From Geosiphon pyriformis (Eukaryota > Glomeromycota > Glomeromycetes > Archaeosporales > Geosiphonaceae): DNA of 64,000 nucleotides. The notes under the pieces are model-generated. The model was not told the origin of the DNA. It made no database searches and saw nothing but the letters and a program-made list of their open reading frames with translations. Position numbers and translations under genes: made by a program. Every line of letters starts with the position of its first letter. The stretch's first letter is position 1. The stretch is taken from positions 497,341-561,340 of the forward strand of contig JAAOMT010000134.1 in the NCBI GenBank assembly GCA_016748015.1, read 5' to 3'. This document shows positions 46,849 through 64,000 of this stretch, piece by piece.

Positions 46849-46975
46849 AACAAAGAGGAATGTATTAAGAGAAATAACTTAAGGTAAAAAGAGAAAAAAA
46901 GGAAAAGGAAAAGCTATTCAATCAAATTCTATTTTCACTTTTGTTGTGGTCAAGGGATCAACGAGAGAAGAAAAA

Positions 46976-48054
46976 AAAAATATATTTTATCCAATTTTTT
47001 TTTTTATATATTTTAATTTTAATTAAACTGTTTTTTAAATTATGTTAATTAATAAAATTATAAATTTTTTGCATATTTTATAAAACCAATCAGAATTTAT
47101 AATTTTTTTTAATGTATTTTTATTATTAAACTTATTATAAAAATTGAAAACTATATTAAAATACTTTTTAAAACAAAAAAATTATTATTGTAAAAAACAT
47201 TAAATTTGTTATAAGCCAAAAAAATTTTATTAAAAAAAATTTTTCAAGCAGTTTTAATTAAAACAATTAATTTAATATTAGTTAAACCTTTTTTTTATAA
47301 GACTTAAAAATTATAAACACTTAAACTTTTTTTCAAAGTTAAAAAATTAACTTATACAATAAATAAAAATTTAATAAATTCAAAAGCATTTTTAAAATAA
47401 ATTTATTACAATATTTTCAAAGTTTATTAGTAATATTAGACAGACCAGTTATATAAAAAATAAAAATTTAATAATTAATAATAATTAATATTTAATGTTT
47501 TATTTTTTAATATATTAATTAATTTATTTTAATATTTTTTACTTTTTTAATAAATATTTAACTTTTATTAAATTAATTTTATATTTATGTTTGTGTTTTT
47601 TATCAACAAATTTTAACATCATAATTTTAATGCTTATTTTTTAATTGATTAATTTAATAATAAAACATAACAATAAAAATAAAAAAATAAAAAAAAATAA
47701 AGCAAAAAAAGTTAATCTTTTATTAATTATTATAATCAAAAATTATTGATTTAATATATTAAAGGTTGTAAATATATGTTTTTAATATTTGTTTCTTAAA
47801 TAATAATTTATAAAGTTTTTGTTTATTTTTAATAATATGTTTTATTTAATAATTAATTTGTAAATTGAGTTTAAATTTATTAAGCAAATATAATTTAAAT
47901 TAAATATTAAATATTTTTTTTGTTATTATTATTATATATATATATATATTTAGTAATACAAAATATTTTAATATTTTATATTATTTTTATATTTATTTAA
48001 TTATTTTTAATATTTAATTAATTAATATATTTTATAATAAATTTTAATAATTTA
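46976..48054. other. AT-rich stretch, no gene seen
   Basis: A/T homopolymer-like sequence with '(at)n' at 47934-47950 and no usable frame. It lies between the 5' end of LINE copy 2 and a decayed plus-strand LINE. It may be fossil LINE too far gone to read. Confidence 0.45.
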
Positions 48055-49515
48055 GATAAGTTTAGATCAATCATAGATTGTTTGCATAATATTTAAACTA
48101 ATGTTTTCATAGTTTATATCAATAACTTACTTAAAAGTTTAGACATACCAAGTATAGTCAATAGAGCAACTGCTTATTTTTTAAATGTAAATATGAGTAT
48201 TGAAATTGGAGTTTCTAGTGTATTGTCTTTTATAATAACTAAAATACACATTGTTGCTTTAGCTTTGAAGTATATGCTCTTTTCTAGTATAGTAATTTTG
48301 AATTTAGACAGTTAAGTAATTATTAATGCATAGATTTTGGATCTTGGTTCATTTGAACTGAATTTTTGCAACTAATATTAGATAAAGCAGAATTTGGCTA
48401 ACAATCTTATAAGAAACAAGAATTTAGAGATGATCTGATCAAAAGTTAAAAAGCATTCTAATATTTTTGGCAATAATTATGCTGACAAGTTGGTTGGTAC
48501 AGTTACACATTTTTTTAGTTTCTTTCTGATTGACATTTCTGAACAATATTTGATAACAGATAGTTTGACAGTTTCTGATAATGTTCATTATTTTATTTAG
48601 AATATTTATAGGACAGTAGTTAGTATGTATTGAAAGGTGAATTCTAGTGCCAGAATTATTAATGAGTTATTTATTTGTATTGTTAATTAGGTCTAAACAG
48701 CTGAGGTTTAACATTTTGGTTTACATATGCTCACTAATATGACTGATATATCTATTGTCAATTTGAAGACTTATATAATAAAGACTGTTTATGAGAGACT
48801 TCTTATTGCTGTATACAAGAAACTGTACAACAGATTTTATCTGGAAGTTTTGTGTGTATTTTGTAAAAAGATGAAAACTTTAGATCATTCATTTTTGTGT
48901 TTAAGTAATATGAACTGGTATAGAAATTTAATTTTTGGTTACATTGAATTTTAGTCATTGCTGGCTAATGAAAAAATGTCCATATTTTTTCTGATTGTAT
49001 GGTTTTTGTCTTTCTATATGTCTAATGTTAAGTTGTATATAATCTTCTGCAAAGAGTTTGTTTTCAAAAACTGTGTTAAAAATGTTTTAAAATTGTATAA
49101 CAATAGAAAAAAAGCTGTTTCTGTTTTGGTAAATTTTTTTTGCTGGCTAGTTGATTTTTATTGCTGTAAGATATAATATATTAGGACAAAGCATAAGTCA
49201 GAATTGAAGAAAGCTAAGTTAATAAGTAATAATAGTGTGGTTTCTATGTTAACTGGTAGATTAAATATAAGTTTGTTGGATAGAATGATTTGTTTGCTTG
49301 GTATAATTAAGTCTATAGTGGTAAGTTTTAGAAAACATATGCTTTATGTTTTCTTTTTTGGTATTAATGATAATCCAGTAATTCATATAGATATATAGTA
49401 TTGCCTAAATTAACTCAAGTAGTTAGTTATATATAATAGGCATGTGAATTGTATTTAATTAGAGTTACTTTAATTAATTCTGTATACTAGATAGTAATTA
49501 GACTGTACTTATTAA
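48055..49515 (+). mobile_element. Decayed LINE fossil, 3' third (RNase H to 3' UTR)
   Basis: With stops ignored, the plus strand reads 'TAYFLNVNMSIEIGVSSVLS' (copy 1 'VAAYFPVLDMSIGVAV'), 'LNLDSQVIINA', 'WSKVKKHSNIFGNNYADKL', then 'TYIIKTVYERLLIAVYKKLY', the zinc motif 'CVFCKKMKTLDHSFLC', and on to 'LNISLLDRMICLLGIIKSIV'. The 3' UTR 'tactagatagtaattagactgtacttattaaa' ends near 49515. It is 5' truncated, as is common for LINEs, and far more A/T-rich than copies 1-3. Confidence 0.8.
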
Positions 49516-50745
49516 ACATATAATAAAAAAAAAATTTTAATAATAAATTTTTTATTTTTTTTATAAATAATAATACAAATTATAAAATTATAAAATAATT
49601 TTTTGGTAAGTAGTAAAAAAATAATTTAGCAAACTTAATATAAATAATAATATTTAAAAAAATTTAAAATACAAATTTTATATAAAAAATTAAATATTAT
49701 TTTTAATAATTAATTTTAAATTAAAAAAATTATATAAAAACCAAAAAGCAGGTTTAATATAAATTAATTTAATTTTTATAATATTAAAATTAAAATTATT
49801 TATTTAAAAGATTTTTAATAATTAATAAATATTTTTTAAATATATTAAAACTAATAATATTTTTAAAAAATAAACAAAATGGTTTTAATTTTTATTTAAT
49901 TAGTCCAATTTTTAAAATAAGTAATTTAATAAATTAATTATATGTAAAAATATAACTTGTTTTATTTTTAAAATTAATAATAATTAACTAAAATTTGATA
50001 AATAATTTAATTTTACCTTAATTAAAAATAATTTTGATTCATATATTATTGTTGTTATTATTTAAATAAAAAAAATTGTTGTTTATAATCAAATTTAATA
50101 CAATTATTACAAATATAATATTAAAAAATTAGATAAAATTAATATCTTATTTTTTACCAAAAAAAACAGATTTTACATTTAAAAAATGTTTTAAAAAACA
50201 TTAAAAAAGAATAATTCTTTTAATATCTTAAAAAAATTAGTTATTTTAAAATAACTTTGTTATAAACAATAATAATAACATTAAAACTAATTTTAAAAAA
50301 AACTTTAAATAAAAACAGACTTATTTAAAACCAAAAAAACATTTTTTTGGTATTTAAAGATTGTTTTGTGTTTTTATTATTTAAAAAGTGGTTTAACAAT
50401 AATGTTTATTTGTTTTTATTTTTAAAAATACTTTTTAAGTATTACAATTATTAAAAACAATAAAAAAATAAAGTTTACTTTTTTCTACTTTTTTTTTAAA
50501 TGTAATTATAAAAATATAATAATAATAATAATAATAAAATTATACAAATTAAATTGTTAATTAATTGAAAATTATTAATAATGCTATTAGTTTATTAAAT
50601 ATTATAATTAATAAAAATTCATTTAGTATTAAGCTCATATAAAAATTTAAAAATTTAAAAATTACAATAAATATTAAGCTAAAAAGACAAAAAAAACCCA
50701 GAATAAATATTTGTGCCAAAATCAAAAATATTGTTAAATGTACAG
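49516..50745. other. AT-rich stretch, no gene seen
   Basis: Very A/T-rich with short (taa)n-type runs around 50518-50537. No frame or repeat that I can support. It forms the last AT desert before base composition rises at about 50,720. Confidence 0.45.
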
Positions 50746-50949
50746 TTACAAGAAAAAATTATTTTTAATAACCACTTGTGTTGTTTTACACAAAAGCTGG
50801 CAATTATTGCAAAATAATCTGAAAAATAGGTCCATTGAGTAATTAGGGCCTCTTGATCCTTCGAGAACTAATTTATTGTACTTCATCAGGTATTCTTTGA
50901 GTTGAAAGTTAAAGTTGCAGGAGCGTGAACAATTGTGCTTGTGGGCCAA
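50746..50949 (-). CDS. Short hypothetical ORF
   Basis: A 67-codon frame with codon use and composition better than the surroundings: 'CSRSCNFNFQLKEYLMKYNK', then 'SRGPNYSMDLFFRLFCNNCQ'. The frame is open for about eight codons upstream of the stated start. Cys pairs are present but no known motif. I do not recognise it. It may be an exon or remnant of a host gene or transposon, or a small real protein. No neighbouring exon was found. Confidence 0.3.
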   Translation of the reverse strand: MAHKHNCSRSCNFNFQLKEYLMKYNKLVLEGSRGPNYSMDLFFRLFCNNCQLLCKTTQVVIKNNFFL

Positions 50950-51679
50950 ATATTTTTTCCATTTCTTTTAACGTCTACTCAATCCTAGATGTTGGTCTAA
51001 TACTATTTAGCGAGTTTAGAATAATCATAAGCCTCCAATTTGAAAAGGAGAGGGAAGGACTCTTAGATGAGAAAAAACTACCCCTTGGAGTTTTCTAGGA
51101 AAAAATTTCTTTATTTATTATTTAAGTTTAAAATATATCATATAGTAGGAAATAATAATAAACTTTGTTTCCTTATGAAACTCAAAAAGTGCAACAAATC
51201 CAAATGATAGACATTACAAAGTTTGCGAATGTTGTCGCCGTTCTGTGAAAAGATATGGAGTAAAAGCCTTACTTTCAACACGTCTCATGTAGAGTAAATA
51301 ACATGGTCCTCTGCTTCATTTTAAAAAATCAAAATAAATACCTTAAGCCGGGGTTTCTTGCAGCTTTTTGGTTAAGTTAGGGGGACGTTCAAATATTTAT
51401 TTCTTGAAATACTAAACAAACTATAGTATGGATCATGAATTGTTTAATGATTCCAATGCTACAATGACAAAAACTTGCATGGGGTGGGAATAAATTATAC
51501 TAACTTTTAGTAAGATAACAAATAAACTAAGGTAATACAGCAAGATTGCCGAGATGAAAACTTGCAAATGAAAAATAATAATAAAAATAATAAACATATT
51601 AATATAAAATACAAATGTACGTGAAATACAGTTGTCAGTTCCAATTGATATATTGAGGGCGAAAATACAAAGATCAATA
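50950..51679. other. Intergenic, 3' of the TBC gene
   Basis: Base composition is that of the gene-bearing part (no A/T collapse). It contains no convincing frame; the 97-codon minus frame at 51433-51726 is hydrophobic and overlaps the TBC gene's last exon. It probably includes the TBC mRNA 3' UTR. Confidence 0.5.
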
Positions 51680-54600
51680 TTACAAGACTCCCAAAGGATC
51701 ATCAGAAGGATTGCCTGTGTTGACAATACTTTTGGGCCGTGCAGTGCCTGATGATGATGTAGAGCCTACACTTCCACTCCTCTCTCTACCAGCTATAGGA
51801 CTCTTAGGCAAAAAGGGTTTAGCACCAAGAGGATCGATTGGCTCACTCAAATCATTGCCTCCAGAGAACATAGGAGTAGAGGCTGAATTCCTTATAATAT
51901 TACTGGCACGTTGTTTTGGAGGTGAGCCTCCTTGATTGAATAAATCTTCAGAATGGGGATTCATTGAGCCTCCGCGTTTTGGACTGAAAAGTCCATTATC
52001 GTCATCTTCAGCACCTTCTAAGATCCAGCTATATTTAGAATTTGAAGAAATAGTGGCCTTGGGAGTCGCTAATTTTCCCTGAGGTTCACCCTTAGCAACT
52101 TCATCAAACAAGTCTTCCATGTTAATTTTAGGCTTAGAGTGGGAGAGCGCTGCTGCACGGCTGATTTTGGGTGAAGTTGTTGACTTTATGCTTTGTAAAG
52201 TGGTTGGAGATTTAGAGTAAGTGAAAGTGGGATTGATATTGATAGTAGTATTTATCGCTGTTGTTGAAAATGAATCGGTGAGAGTTTTTATTGGTGACAA
52301 TGGTTTTCCTTCACTCGATTGCTGATGATTTGCGTTTGGAGCAGGTGAAGGCAGAGTAGTTTGAGATAAGGGCTTCGAAACTACATCGATGCCGGATCCA
52401 GTGGATTTTTGGGAGTTTATTATTGAGATAACTTTATCTTGCTTAAATTGGTTAACCTCCTTAGAATTCGTAGTGGTGGAGCTCAATTCTTCATCTTCCC
52501 CAGTAGTACTTAACACACTAACTACGCTTACTTCATCATCAACAACTTCCCAATGATCATGTTCCTCTCCCGTAGTGTGGCTTGATCCATAAAAAACACT
52601 CGGATTAAAGTCTTTTGTGGATCCATCGAGAACATCTCGTACATGTTTAAGACCAGCTAAAGCATGAAGGATTGAAATTTCGTTTGCTGAAAGAGCTGAA
52701 ATTTCTGAATTAATGTGACTTGGGGAATCATCAAATGAAGAATGAGATTCTTCCTGGTACTTCAGATTTTCAAGCTGATTAGGATTAGGAATATCTCGAT
52801 TTTTTGATCGGACAAAAAGTTCTTGTTCAAGCAATTCAATGCTCTTTGATACAACAGTTGCCATCTGGTTGTTTTGTTCTTGCAATTTAGCAAGTTCAGG
52901 TGACGAAGATCCCAAATCAACCACCCCATCCTTTGATTGGAAAATTTGATTATTAGGAATAGAGTTCCCATATCTAGATGGAAACTCTGAAGATCGCTTT
53001 CGGTTTTCAGAATCAGGACGAGATTGTGGGATTTCTGAACGCCTTAAAACATTTTTCTATTGAAGGTCAATATTACTGAAAATTAGGATTCTTTAAAATC
53101 AGGGGCTTAATGGAGTAATCCTGATCGTCAACCCACCTTGACTTCTCCTACAGCTGAAAGAATCGCTTTGTTGATTGCGACAGCACTTTTGCTTTCCAAA
53201 ACATTCTTTGTAACATGAACAAATCCGTCAGGCGCTAAGCCCTCTAAAGGACCACCCGAAGCAGAATGACGACGCGAGTCGCGATCATAATTTGTCAGAG
53301 GTATTGGAATAGTTTTCCCAGATCGAATAGCATTCTGCTGGATGATTTTGGAACCGTTTTCACTACTCATATGATCCCGAAGAAATATTGCTTGTTTGAT
53401 AAGAAATTCAACATCGTTCACCGCAGGATATCTCATCAACATACTAAGACATCCAGCATAATCGCTCTCAAGAACTTATAATGAGGAAGAAAAAATTACT
53501 CATTTGAAAAATAAATCGATCAAATAGTGATTAAACTGTAGCTTACGCTCATCCCGAATTAATAACATCATAGCGACACACATAAAGTCAACAATTCGGA
53601 GGGTGGGATCCTCTGCAAACATTCCATCCCACAGCAGAAGCACTTGCTCAAGCGGAAATTCGCGTCCAAATAAAAGCCTTATCCATCGTCTAGAAATTTT
53701 TATTCAAGTTAAATTGTTTAGGAAAAATGTCAAAAAGAACGAAAGTAATTATTGCGGATCCTACATTCCATATAGCTGAGGCTCAATTTCCAAAGTTTTC
53801 AAATGATTGTATAAATCAGGATCTACGGTTTTTAAATACTCTTCGTGAATTTTGTTGCATTTCATTACAACTGGCGTAAGTTTTGCAGCCTTTAAAGGGC
53901 GAAGTTATAAGAAATCAAGGAAGAATTTTGAATCAATCTCTATATTCGAAATACCTCTGCTTGGGCAGTTGCGATCAATCTTGCATTTTCAATATCAGAT
54001 CCTTGAGAACGCTTCAAATCACCGAGTTCTTGATCAAAAAATCATAATATCAAGGAACTCCATTATAAGAAATATCTACCTTAATGGGTCTCCGATTGAA
54101 AATTTCATCGTTATATTCATAATAAACTTTGGCAGATTTCATCAGTAAAGAGAAGAGTGCAAAGGAATCATGCTCGACAAATTCTGCATCCAAGGCCTGC
54201 TTTATTATCGCATCTTCACTATTGTCAATCTTATAGCCTCGAGTTACTGACAAGGATTCGTGATCCAATACCCATAATATAGGGGCTAAGAGTTCGTGCA
54301 TGCCTTGACGATATGAAACATCCTGGTTCATTTTGCAATAAATAAAAAGAATATCCAATAAACGTGTTTGATTCTCGTTCGTACGGAAATATTCTATGTC
54401 TGGAAAACTTTGGCAAAGCAACATTGGAAAGGTTATTATATGTCTAATGATGAACCAAAAAAAGCATCTTGACAATTTCCGAGTGAAGTTAGGTACTTAC
54501 GTGCGTTCAACATCTTGTCGAATTATTTTTCGTAGTTCTGTATCTTTGAAATATTCTTGCCAAGGGTTCTAGAGTTGAGGATTGAATAATATCGTGAGAA

Positions 54601-55425
54601 AAATCATATCGTAAAAGAAAAATTCATGTGATGCAAAATAGCCATACAGCTTGGTCCAAAGATAAGGGATTATTCACGGTGAGATCATTGAAACCTTCAT
54701 TTTCTGAATCTGAATTTGGACTTGTAATATATTTTTGGCGCAGATCACCATAATGCTGGCGCTCTTTTTGAAGTGTTAAAGGCCAGGTTGAAGTATCTAG
54801 GCTAGGCAAGTAAGACAAATATAACTGATATTTGTTATATGGCGAGGGAAAATTTCTGAGTTAGTAATTGCAAAGGTTTGTTAATTACAAACTAAGAGAT
54901 GGTTCAAATTGATACAAATTCAATATGATCGACTATATTTCCTAAGGTTTTAATTTTATGTCAAGAATCCAAGATGAATGACACATCTGGCATAATTTTA
55001 TTATGTCAGATGATGAGACTTTTGAAATTAAAAATGAGTTTATTTTTTGGGAAAGATATTTACTGTTTTAAATTCGGCATAAGTCTATCGTCTATTCTAT
55101 TTTTTTATAACGGGTGGCTTGCCGCTTAGCTCCTCAAAGTAAAAAGACCATGAAAACCGAGTTTGACTGGCAATAAAACCCAACGCACCTTCCAACAAAT
55201 GGACCTTAACCCTTGTGAACAAATATTTCCATTAACACCTTTCTCCCTAAGTGAGGTTAAGGAGAGCAAGGGATCTTTGAAAATAGCGTCCCACTTGACT
55301 CTATTTAGGAGATTAAGTTTGGTTTTAGAAGTGATCAACTTTTGAGTCTACAGGATTCTGGATAATAGATAATAGTTTTTGCAATGCACATACTTAGTCT
55401 CTTCAAAAGATAAAGTATCAACCAT
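51680..55425 (-). CDS. TBC1D5-like Rab GTPase-activating protein
   Basis: Ten proposed exons: 55425-55390, 55347-55189, 54824-54648, 54568-54501, 54407-54080, 54011-53955, 53889-53765, 53689-53547, 53474-53137, 53056-51680, about 935 residues. All joins keep frame with GT-AG introns of 65-93 bp, except a 364-bp intron (54825-55188) and a doubtful 42-bp first intron. The TBC domain shows 'GLRSICWK', 'RQDVERTFPDIEYFR', 'NQDVSYRQGMHELLAPILWV' (catalytic-region YRQGMHE) and 'LYGIRWIRLLFGREFPLEQV'. These fit TBC1D5, a Rab7 GAP that binds retromer in animals. The last ~460 residues are Ser/Pro/Asp-rich and look disordered, with acidic-aromatic patches ('YSWILEGAEDDDNG') of the kind used for short-motif binding. 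The start codon is the least certain part. It lies 500 bp upstream-to-downstream of VPS26 on the same strand. Confidence 0.88.
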
Positions 55426-55926
55426 TGCAGCGTGACTTTCAACAAGTATCAACTGGGTCAAGGCTTGCCTTTGACTGATTTATGCCAATTTGATAATTTG
55501 TGATCTTAAGATTTAACTACGGCTAAATTATTAATTTATCTACTTAATCATTTATTTACGAGTAATACTTCATTTATTTCTAACTTTAGGAATGTTTCAA
55601 TAAATTTGGCAACCAGCTTTTTACAGATAAAAGAAAATTAGAATCTCAAAGTAAAAACCTCGGCATGCTAAAAGGTAGTATTGACTATTACCACCATCCA
55701 CTCATTCGATGCGTGAAAAGGTCATTATATCATATACTGTTCACTTACCTGGCACTCATTTATTTCTTTCAAAATTACAATTACCTCTCACTAAATAAAT
55801 AAATACAAAAGATTACACAAAAGTCTAAAACTCGAATTAAGCAAAACGAATATCCAAAATTGTACGCCCTCAATTGGATGATAACGCCTACAATCCATAT
55901 ATTAATAATAAAGAGGTCACTCCAAC
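55426..55926. other. Intergenic between VPS26 and the TBC gene
   Basis: 500 bp holding the VPS26 3' UTR and the TBC gene promoter side. No gene or repeat seen, and no TATA box I would trust. Confidence 0.5.
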
Positions 55927-57477
55927 TCATTCTTGACCATCTTCCTGAGGAAGGCCATCATCTGCTAGAGAGTAAAAGTCAGTCTATTTATACCGTATCA
56001 CTTATAAAAAATATAAAAGGGATGTACGCACCTCTTCTTCGATAAATGGTAATTTCTTGTTGTTTAAAATAGCGCCGATTTTCTTCATCAACAAGAACTA
56101 AATTAAGGTAATAACGTGTCGAGAATTTTTTATTGACATCACGAAATGTTGGGGTCAGCTCGAAGCCACCAAGAAATAGACGAATAGGGATAGTCTCACC
56201 TAACAAGATTAAAAATCTTAGATTTATATATATATATAATTTCCCAATAAATTGATCTTACCACGCACTGGTGCGCCATCCATTATTTCAAATTTCGTGA
56301 TTGTTTCACTTTCATTGTACTGGTTTGGTGCTAAAGAATGAGATATTTACTTATAGAAATAATTTAGAAAATATTTCTGATGAATTTACAAGTTTATATG
56401 AAATTTACCTGCGCCAGTAGTTTCTCGTCGAATGATTGATAGCTCCATATGTTTTATCTTTATGCGTACTAGTAAGAAATAAATTTTTCCTACAATAACA
56501 TCTTTGAGATGGTATCTATCAAAGCAAAATAAATCAGAGCGAGGAATTGTCATTAATAGCTAAAAATTTTAAACCTATTACCTTGATTTGTTATACTCAA
56601 ACTCGATATGTAGACAATCCTCAATACCAACTTCCATTTTGATGGAATTATTACTATCTGGAGGCATTTTGTATGAATAAACCCATATATCTTTTTCTTT
56701 GACAATGTCAGTAGTTAAACGCCTTGTAATAGTTAATCTGACAAAATATCTAAGCAAAATTAAAGAATGGAATACCAATTAATGATGATTTTTGAAAGTA
56801 GACGGATTTAAAAGAACTAATCAAAATCAGAAAAGTCACCTCAATTTTACATTGATTCCATGATAGCTCTCGTATGGCTTTTCAACATTTTTAAATTCAA
56901 ACTTAAATGATTGTGGTTGTCGCATCTCACCAGGAACAGCCAATTCTTGTACCAAAGAGCTAAATTCATAATGATTACCACGATCATAAAAAAGTTCTAG
57001 ATTTTCAGACCATAAAAATTCCACCATGGAATTAATTTCTTAGTAGGAAAAATTCTAATCAAAATGTCACCAATATATACCAATATTTCCCACAAACTCA
57101 ATTTTGATGCCTTGATGTTCAAGTTTCTTGCCATCTCGAGGCCTTATCGTAATCTGAAAATGAAAAAGTAAAATTGTCAATGATCAAAATCTGTTGAATT
57201 TTATAAGCAATAAATAGCCAGATCATAACAATGAGCGCGATATCTACCTGTCCAGAGACAGTCTCCCCATCAAAATATAGAGGAAACTTCTCCCGGCGAT
57301 CTTTATCAACTTTGACTTCAACCAACTTTCTTTGTTCTTCTGCTACGAAACGAACATCAAGGTCAACAGGTGCGCTGAAGCCAAATAAACTCTAAGAAAA
57401 TATTACATTTTGTGTTAAAAGTGCATGGTACTGTATGAAAAAGAATTACATAAAAACACTCAATTAATAACAACCAT
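55927..57477 (-). CDS. VPS26: Vacuolar protein sorting protein 26 (retromer subunit)
   Basis: Exons 57477-57475 (ATG only, inferred), 57391-57248, 57153-57081, 56996-56840, 56749-56582, 56515-56409, 56330-56262, 56199-56032, 55964-55927, giving about 308 residues, the usual size. The protein starts (M)SLFGFSAPVDLDVRF and has the arrestin-like Vps26 hallmarks 'GNIELFYDRGNHYEF', 'VQELAVPGEMRQPQSF', 'INVKLRYFVRLTI', 'IWVYSYKMPPD', 'VGIEDCLHIEFEYNKS', 'IPIRLFLGGFELTPTFRDVN' and 'FSTRYYLNLVLVDEENRRYF'. The C-terminus is acidic (ADDGLPQEDGQE). VPS26 joins VPS35 and VPS29 in the endosomal retromer coat that recycles cargo to the Golgi or surface. All introns are 62-94 bp GT-AG. The first exon is uncertain because only the ATG would be coding. 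It is transcribed divergently from the synthetase. Confidence 0.93.
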
Positions 57478-57693
57478 TATGGAAGGACCTTTTTGCAATA
57501 TAAAAGCTTGTGGGATTCTTAAAAGAACGAAAATACTCAATATTTGAATAACCCATCTGGGATCTTGTATTACGAACATATAAGAACCTCATTGGTCTGA
57601 TTCCTTTAGATTGTGTTTATCCAATCATAAACTATAGTTGATTCTGATTAAATTAATTTTTTGTTTCGCTCTAGATTTTCAAATGAGAAAAAA
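57478..57693. promoter_or_regulatory. Shared divergent promoter region (VPS26 / ValRS)
   Basis: About 216 bp between the proposed start codons of VPS26 (minus) and valyl-tRNA synthetase (plus). Both promoters and 5' UTRs must lie here unless a gene has upstream non-coding exons. No clear TATA box or factor site can be named. Confidence 0.45.
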
Positions 57694-62437
<4,744 letters not shown>

Positions 62438-62546
62438 CGCTAAATATAGTACATAAATTCCAAGATATCTAAAACAATTAGCGATCCCGATTCCTTAATC
62501 GATTACTTATATCATTTCATCAGCTTATATAAATTTCCCATGTTCA
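62438..62546. terminator. Convergent 3' region shared by ValRS and PSMA6
   Basis: Only 109 bp separate the two stop codons of the convergent genes, so the mRNA 3' ends must lie here or overlap the opposite gene. A/T-rich polyadenylation-like sequence is present ('gctaaatatagtacataaatt'), with no single clear signal. Confidence 0.4.
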
Positions 62547-63723
<1,177 letters not shown>

Positions 63724-63867
63724 TTTTTCTGATAGAAAATACACAAACTGTGACAAATTAGATGAGTAAAATTTTTATTAGATTTTCATTATATTATAGA
63801 TTACGTATTTGATTCACTTTGGGTGATGTGTAATAAATATTCTCTTAAAACAGTAGTATGAATTATT

Positions 63868-64000
63868 TTAAACTTCTGTCGTCCTCTTTGCACGTGTTAA
63901 TATATTTTTGTGATCACACATCATACGATATTTCTGTTGATGCTGGGCTAAAAAAGCTGACACATCGAACATTAATTCGAAAAGCCGTTTGTCTATTAAA
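63868..64000 (-). CDS. Possible C-terminal exon of a gene beyond the window
   Basis: On the minus strand the frame is open from the window edge to TAA at 63870-63868 and encodes 43 residues of soluble, protein-like composition ('RLFELMFDVSAFLAQHQQKY', then 'RMMCDHKNILTRAKRTTEV'). I do not recognise it. It would be 145 bp upstream of PSMA6 on the same strand, consistent with the compact layout. A plus-strand frame from ATG 63858 is also open to the edge (47 codons), so the strand is not settled. Confidence 0.4.
   Translation of the reverse strand, partial: LIDKRLFELMFDVSAFLAQHQQKYRMMCDHKNILTRAKRTTEV

Larger units (their letters stand above)
40108..46975 (-). mobile_element. LINE copy 2, near full length, broken
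   Basis: Same layout as copy 1: 3' end 'gagtgaagccc' (about 40113), 5' end at 'gggatcaacgagagaag' (46954-46970). ORF1 and ORF2 carry many more breaks than in copy 1. The two share long stretches of near-identical protein, so they are the same family. No matching target duplication was found by eye. Confidence 0.88.

Noticed and set aside
54012-54079. Frameshift or pseudogene in the TBC gene after 'FNRRPIK'
   Set aside because: The nearer AG acceptor breaks the frame, but the acceptor at 54012 gives a 68-bp intron and restores it, matching the size of the other introns.

Overview
This looks like a fungal nuclear contig, most probably from an arbuscular mycorrhizal fungus (Glomeromycotina). 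The evidence is strong A+T richness, compact host genes with many 60-95 bp GT-AG introns, and LINE and Ty3/gypsy proteins of a type I associate with that group. The assignment is inference from family resemblance; no marker gene settles the species.

Left four-fifths (1-50,700): a transposon graveyard. Two systems dominate. (1) Non-LTR retrotransposons (LINEs) with an ORF1 (RRM-like fold and CCHC knuckle) and an ORF2 (APE endonuclease, reverse transcriptase, RNase H, C-terminal zinc motif). There are two near full-length minus-strand copies (585-7795 and 40108-46975) and a third split into three pieces (25880-39930). Older plus-strand fossils lie at 8640-10150, near 25700-25865, and at 48055-49515. 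(2) Two related Ty3/gypsy families, called A and B here. Family A has one complete 11 kb element (11197-22260) with gag, protease, a cysteine-rich region, dUTPase, RT, RNase H, integrase and a 219-codon ORF after integrase. Family B has one element (27356-33847) that keeps gag, protease, cysteine-rich region and dUTPase but has lost RT, RNase H and integrase. B also left solo LTRs at 20266, 24208 and 37292 and decayed LTRs at 1 and at 10971/22967. LTRs of both families begin TGTTAC, end GTAACA, and give 4-bp target duplications where these can be read.

The nesting can be ordered. An old B LTR was split by an A-type solo LTR, which was split by the complete A element, which then received a B solo LTR. 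LINE copy 3 was split by the B element and by a B solo LTR. Almost every coding break that can be compared is a G:C to A:T transition (TGG to TGA or TAG, CAG to TAG, CAA to TAA, CGA to TGA). The oldest copies have decayed to near-pure A/T, so much of the apparently empty AT-rich sequence is fossil transposon.

Right end (51,680-64,000): a tight block of intact host genes. They are a TBC1D5-like Rab GAP (minus), VPS26 (minus), valyl-tRNA synthetase (plus, divergent from VPS26), proteasome subunit alpha1 (PSMA6/SCL1 type, minus, convergent with the synthetase by 109 bp), and a possible C-terminal exon running off the right edge. VPS26 is a retromer subunit and TBC1D5 is known in other eukaryotes as a retromer-bound Rab7 GAP, so the two neighbours act in the same endosomal pathway. 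A 20-N assembly gap at 3872-3891 is flanked by a 295-bp repeat that is almost certainly an unmerged contig overlap.
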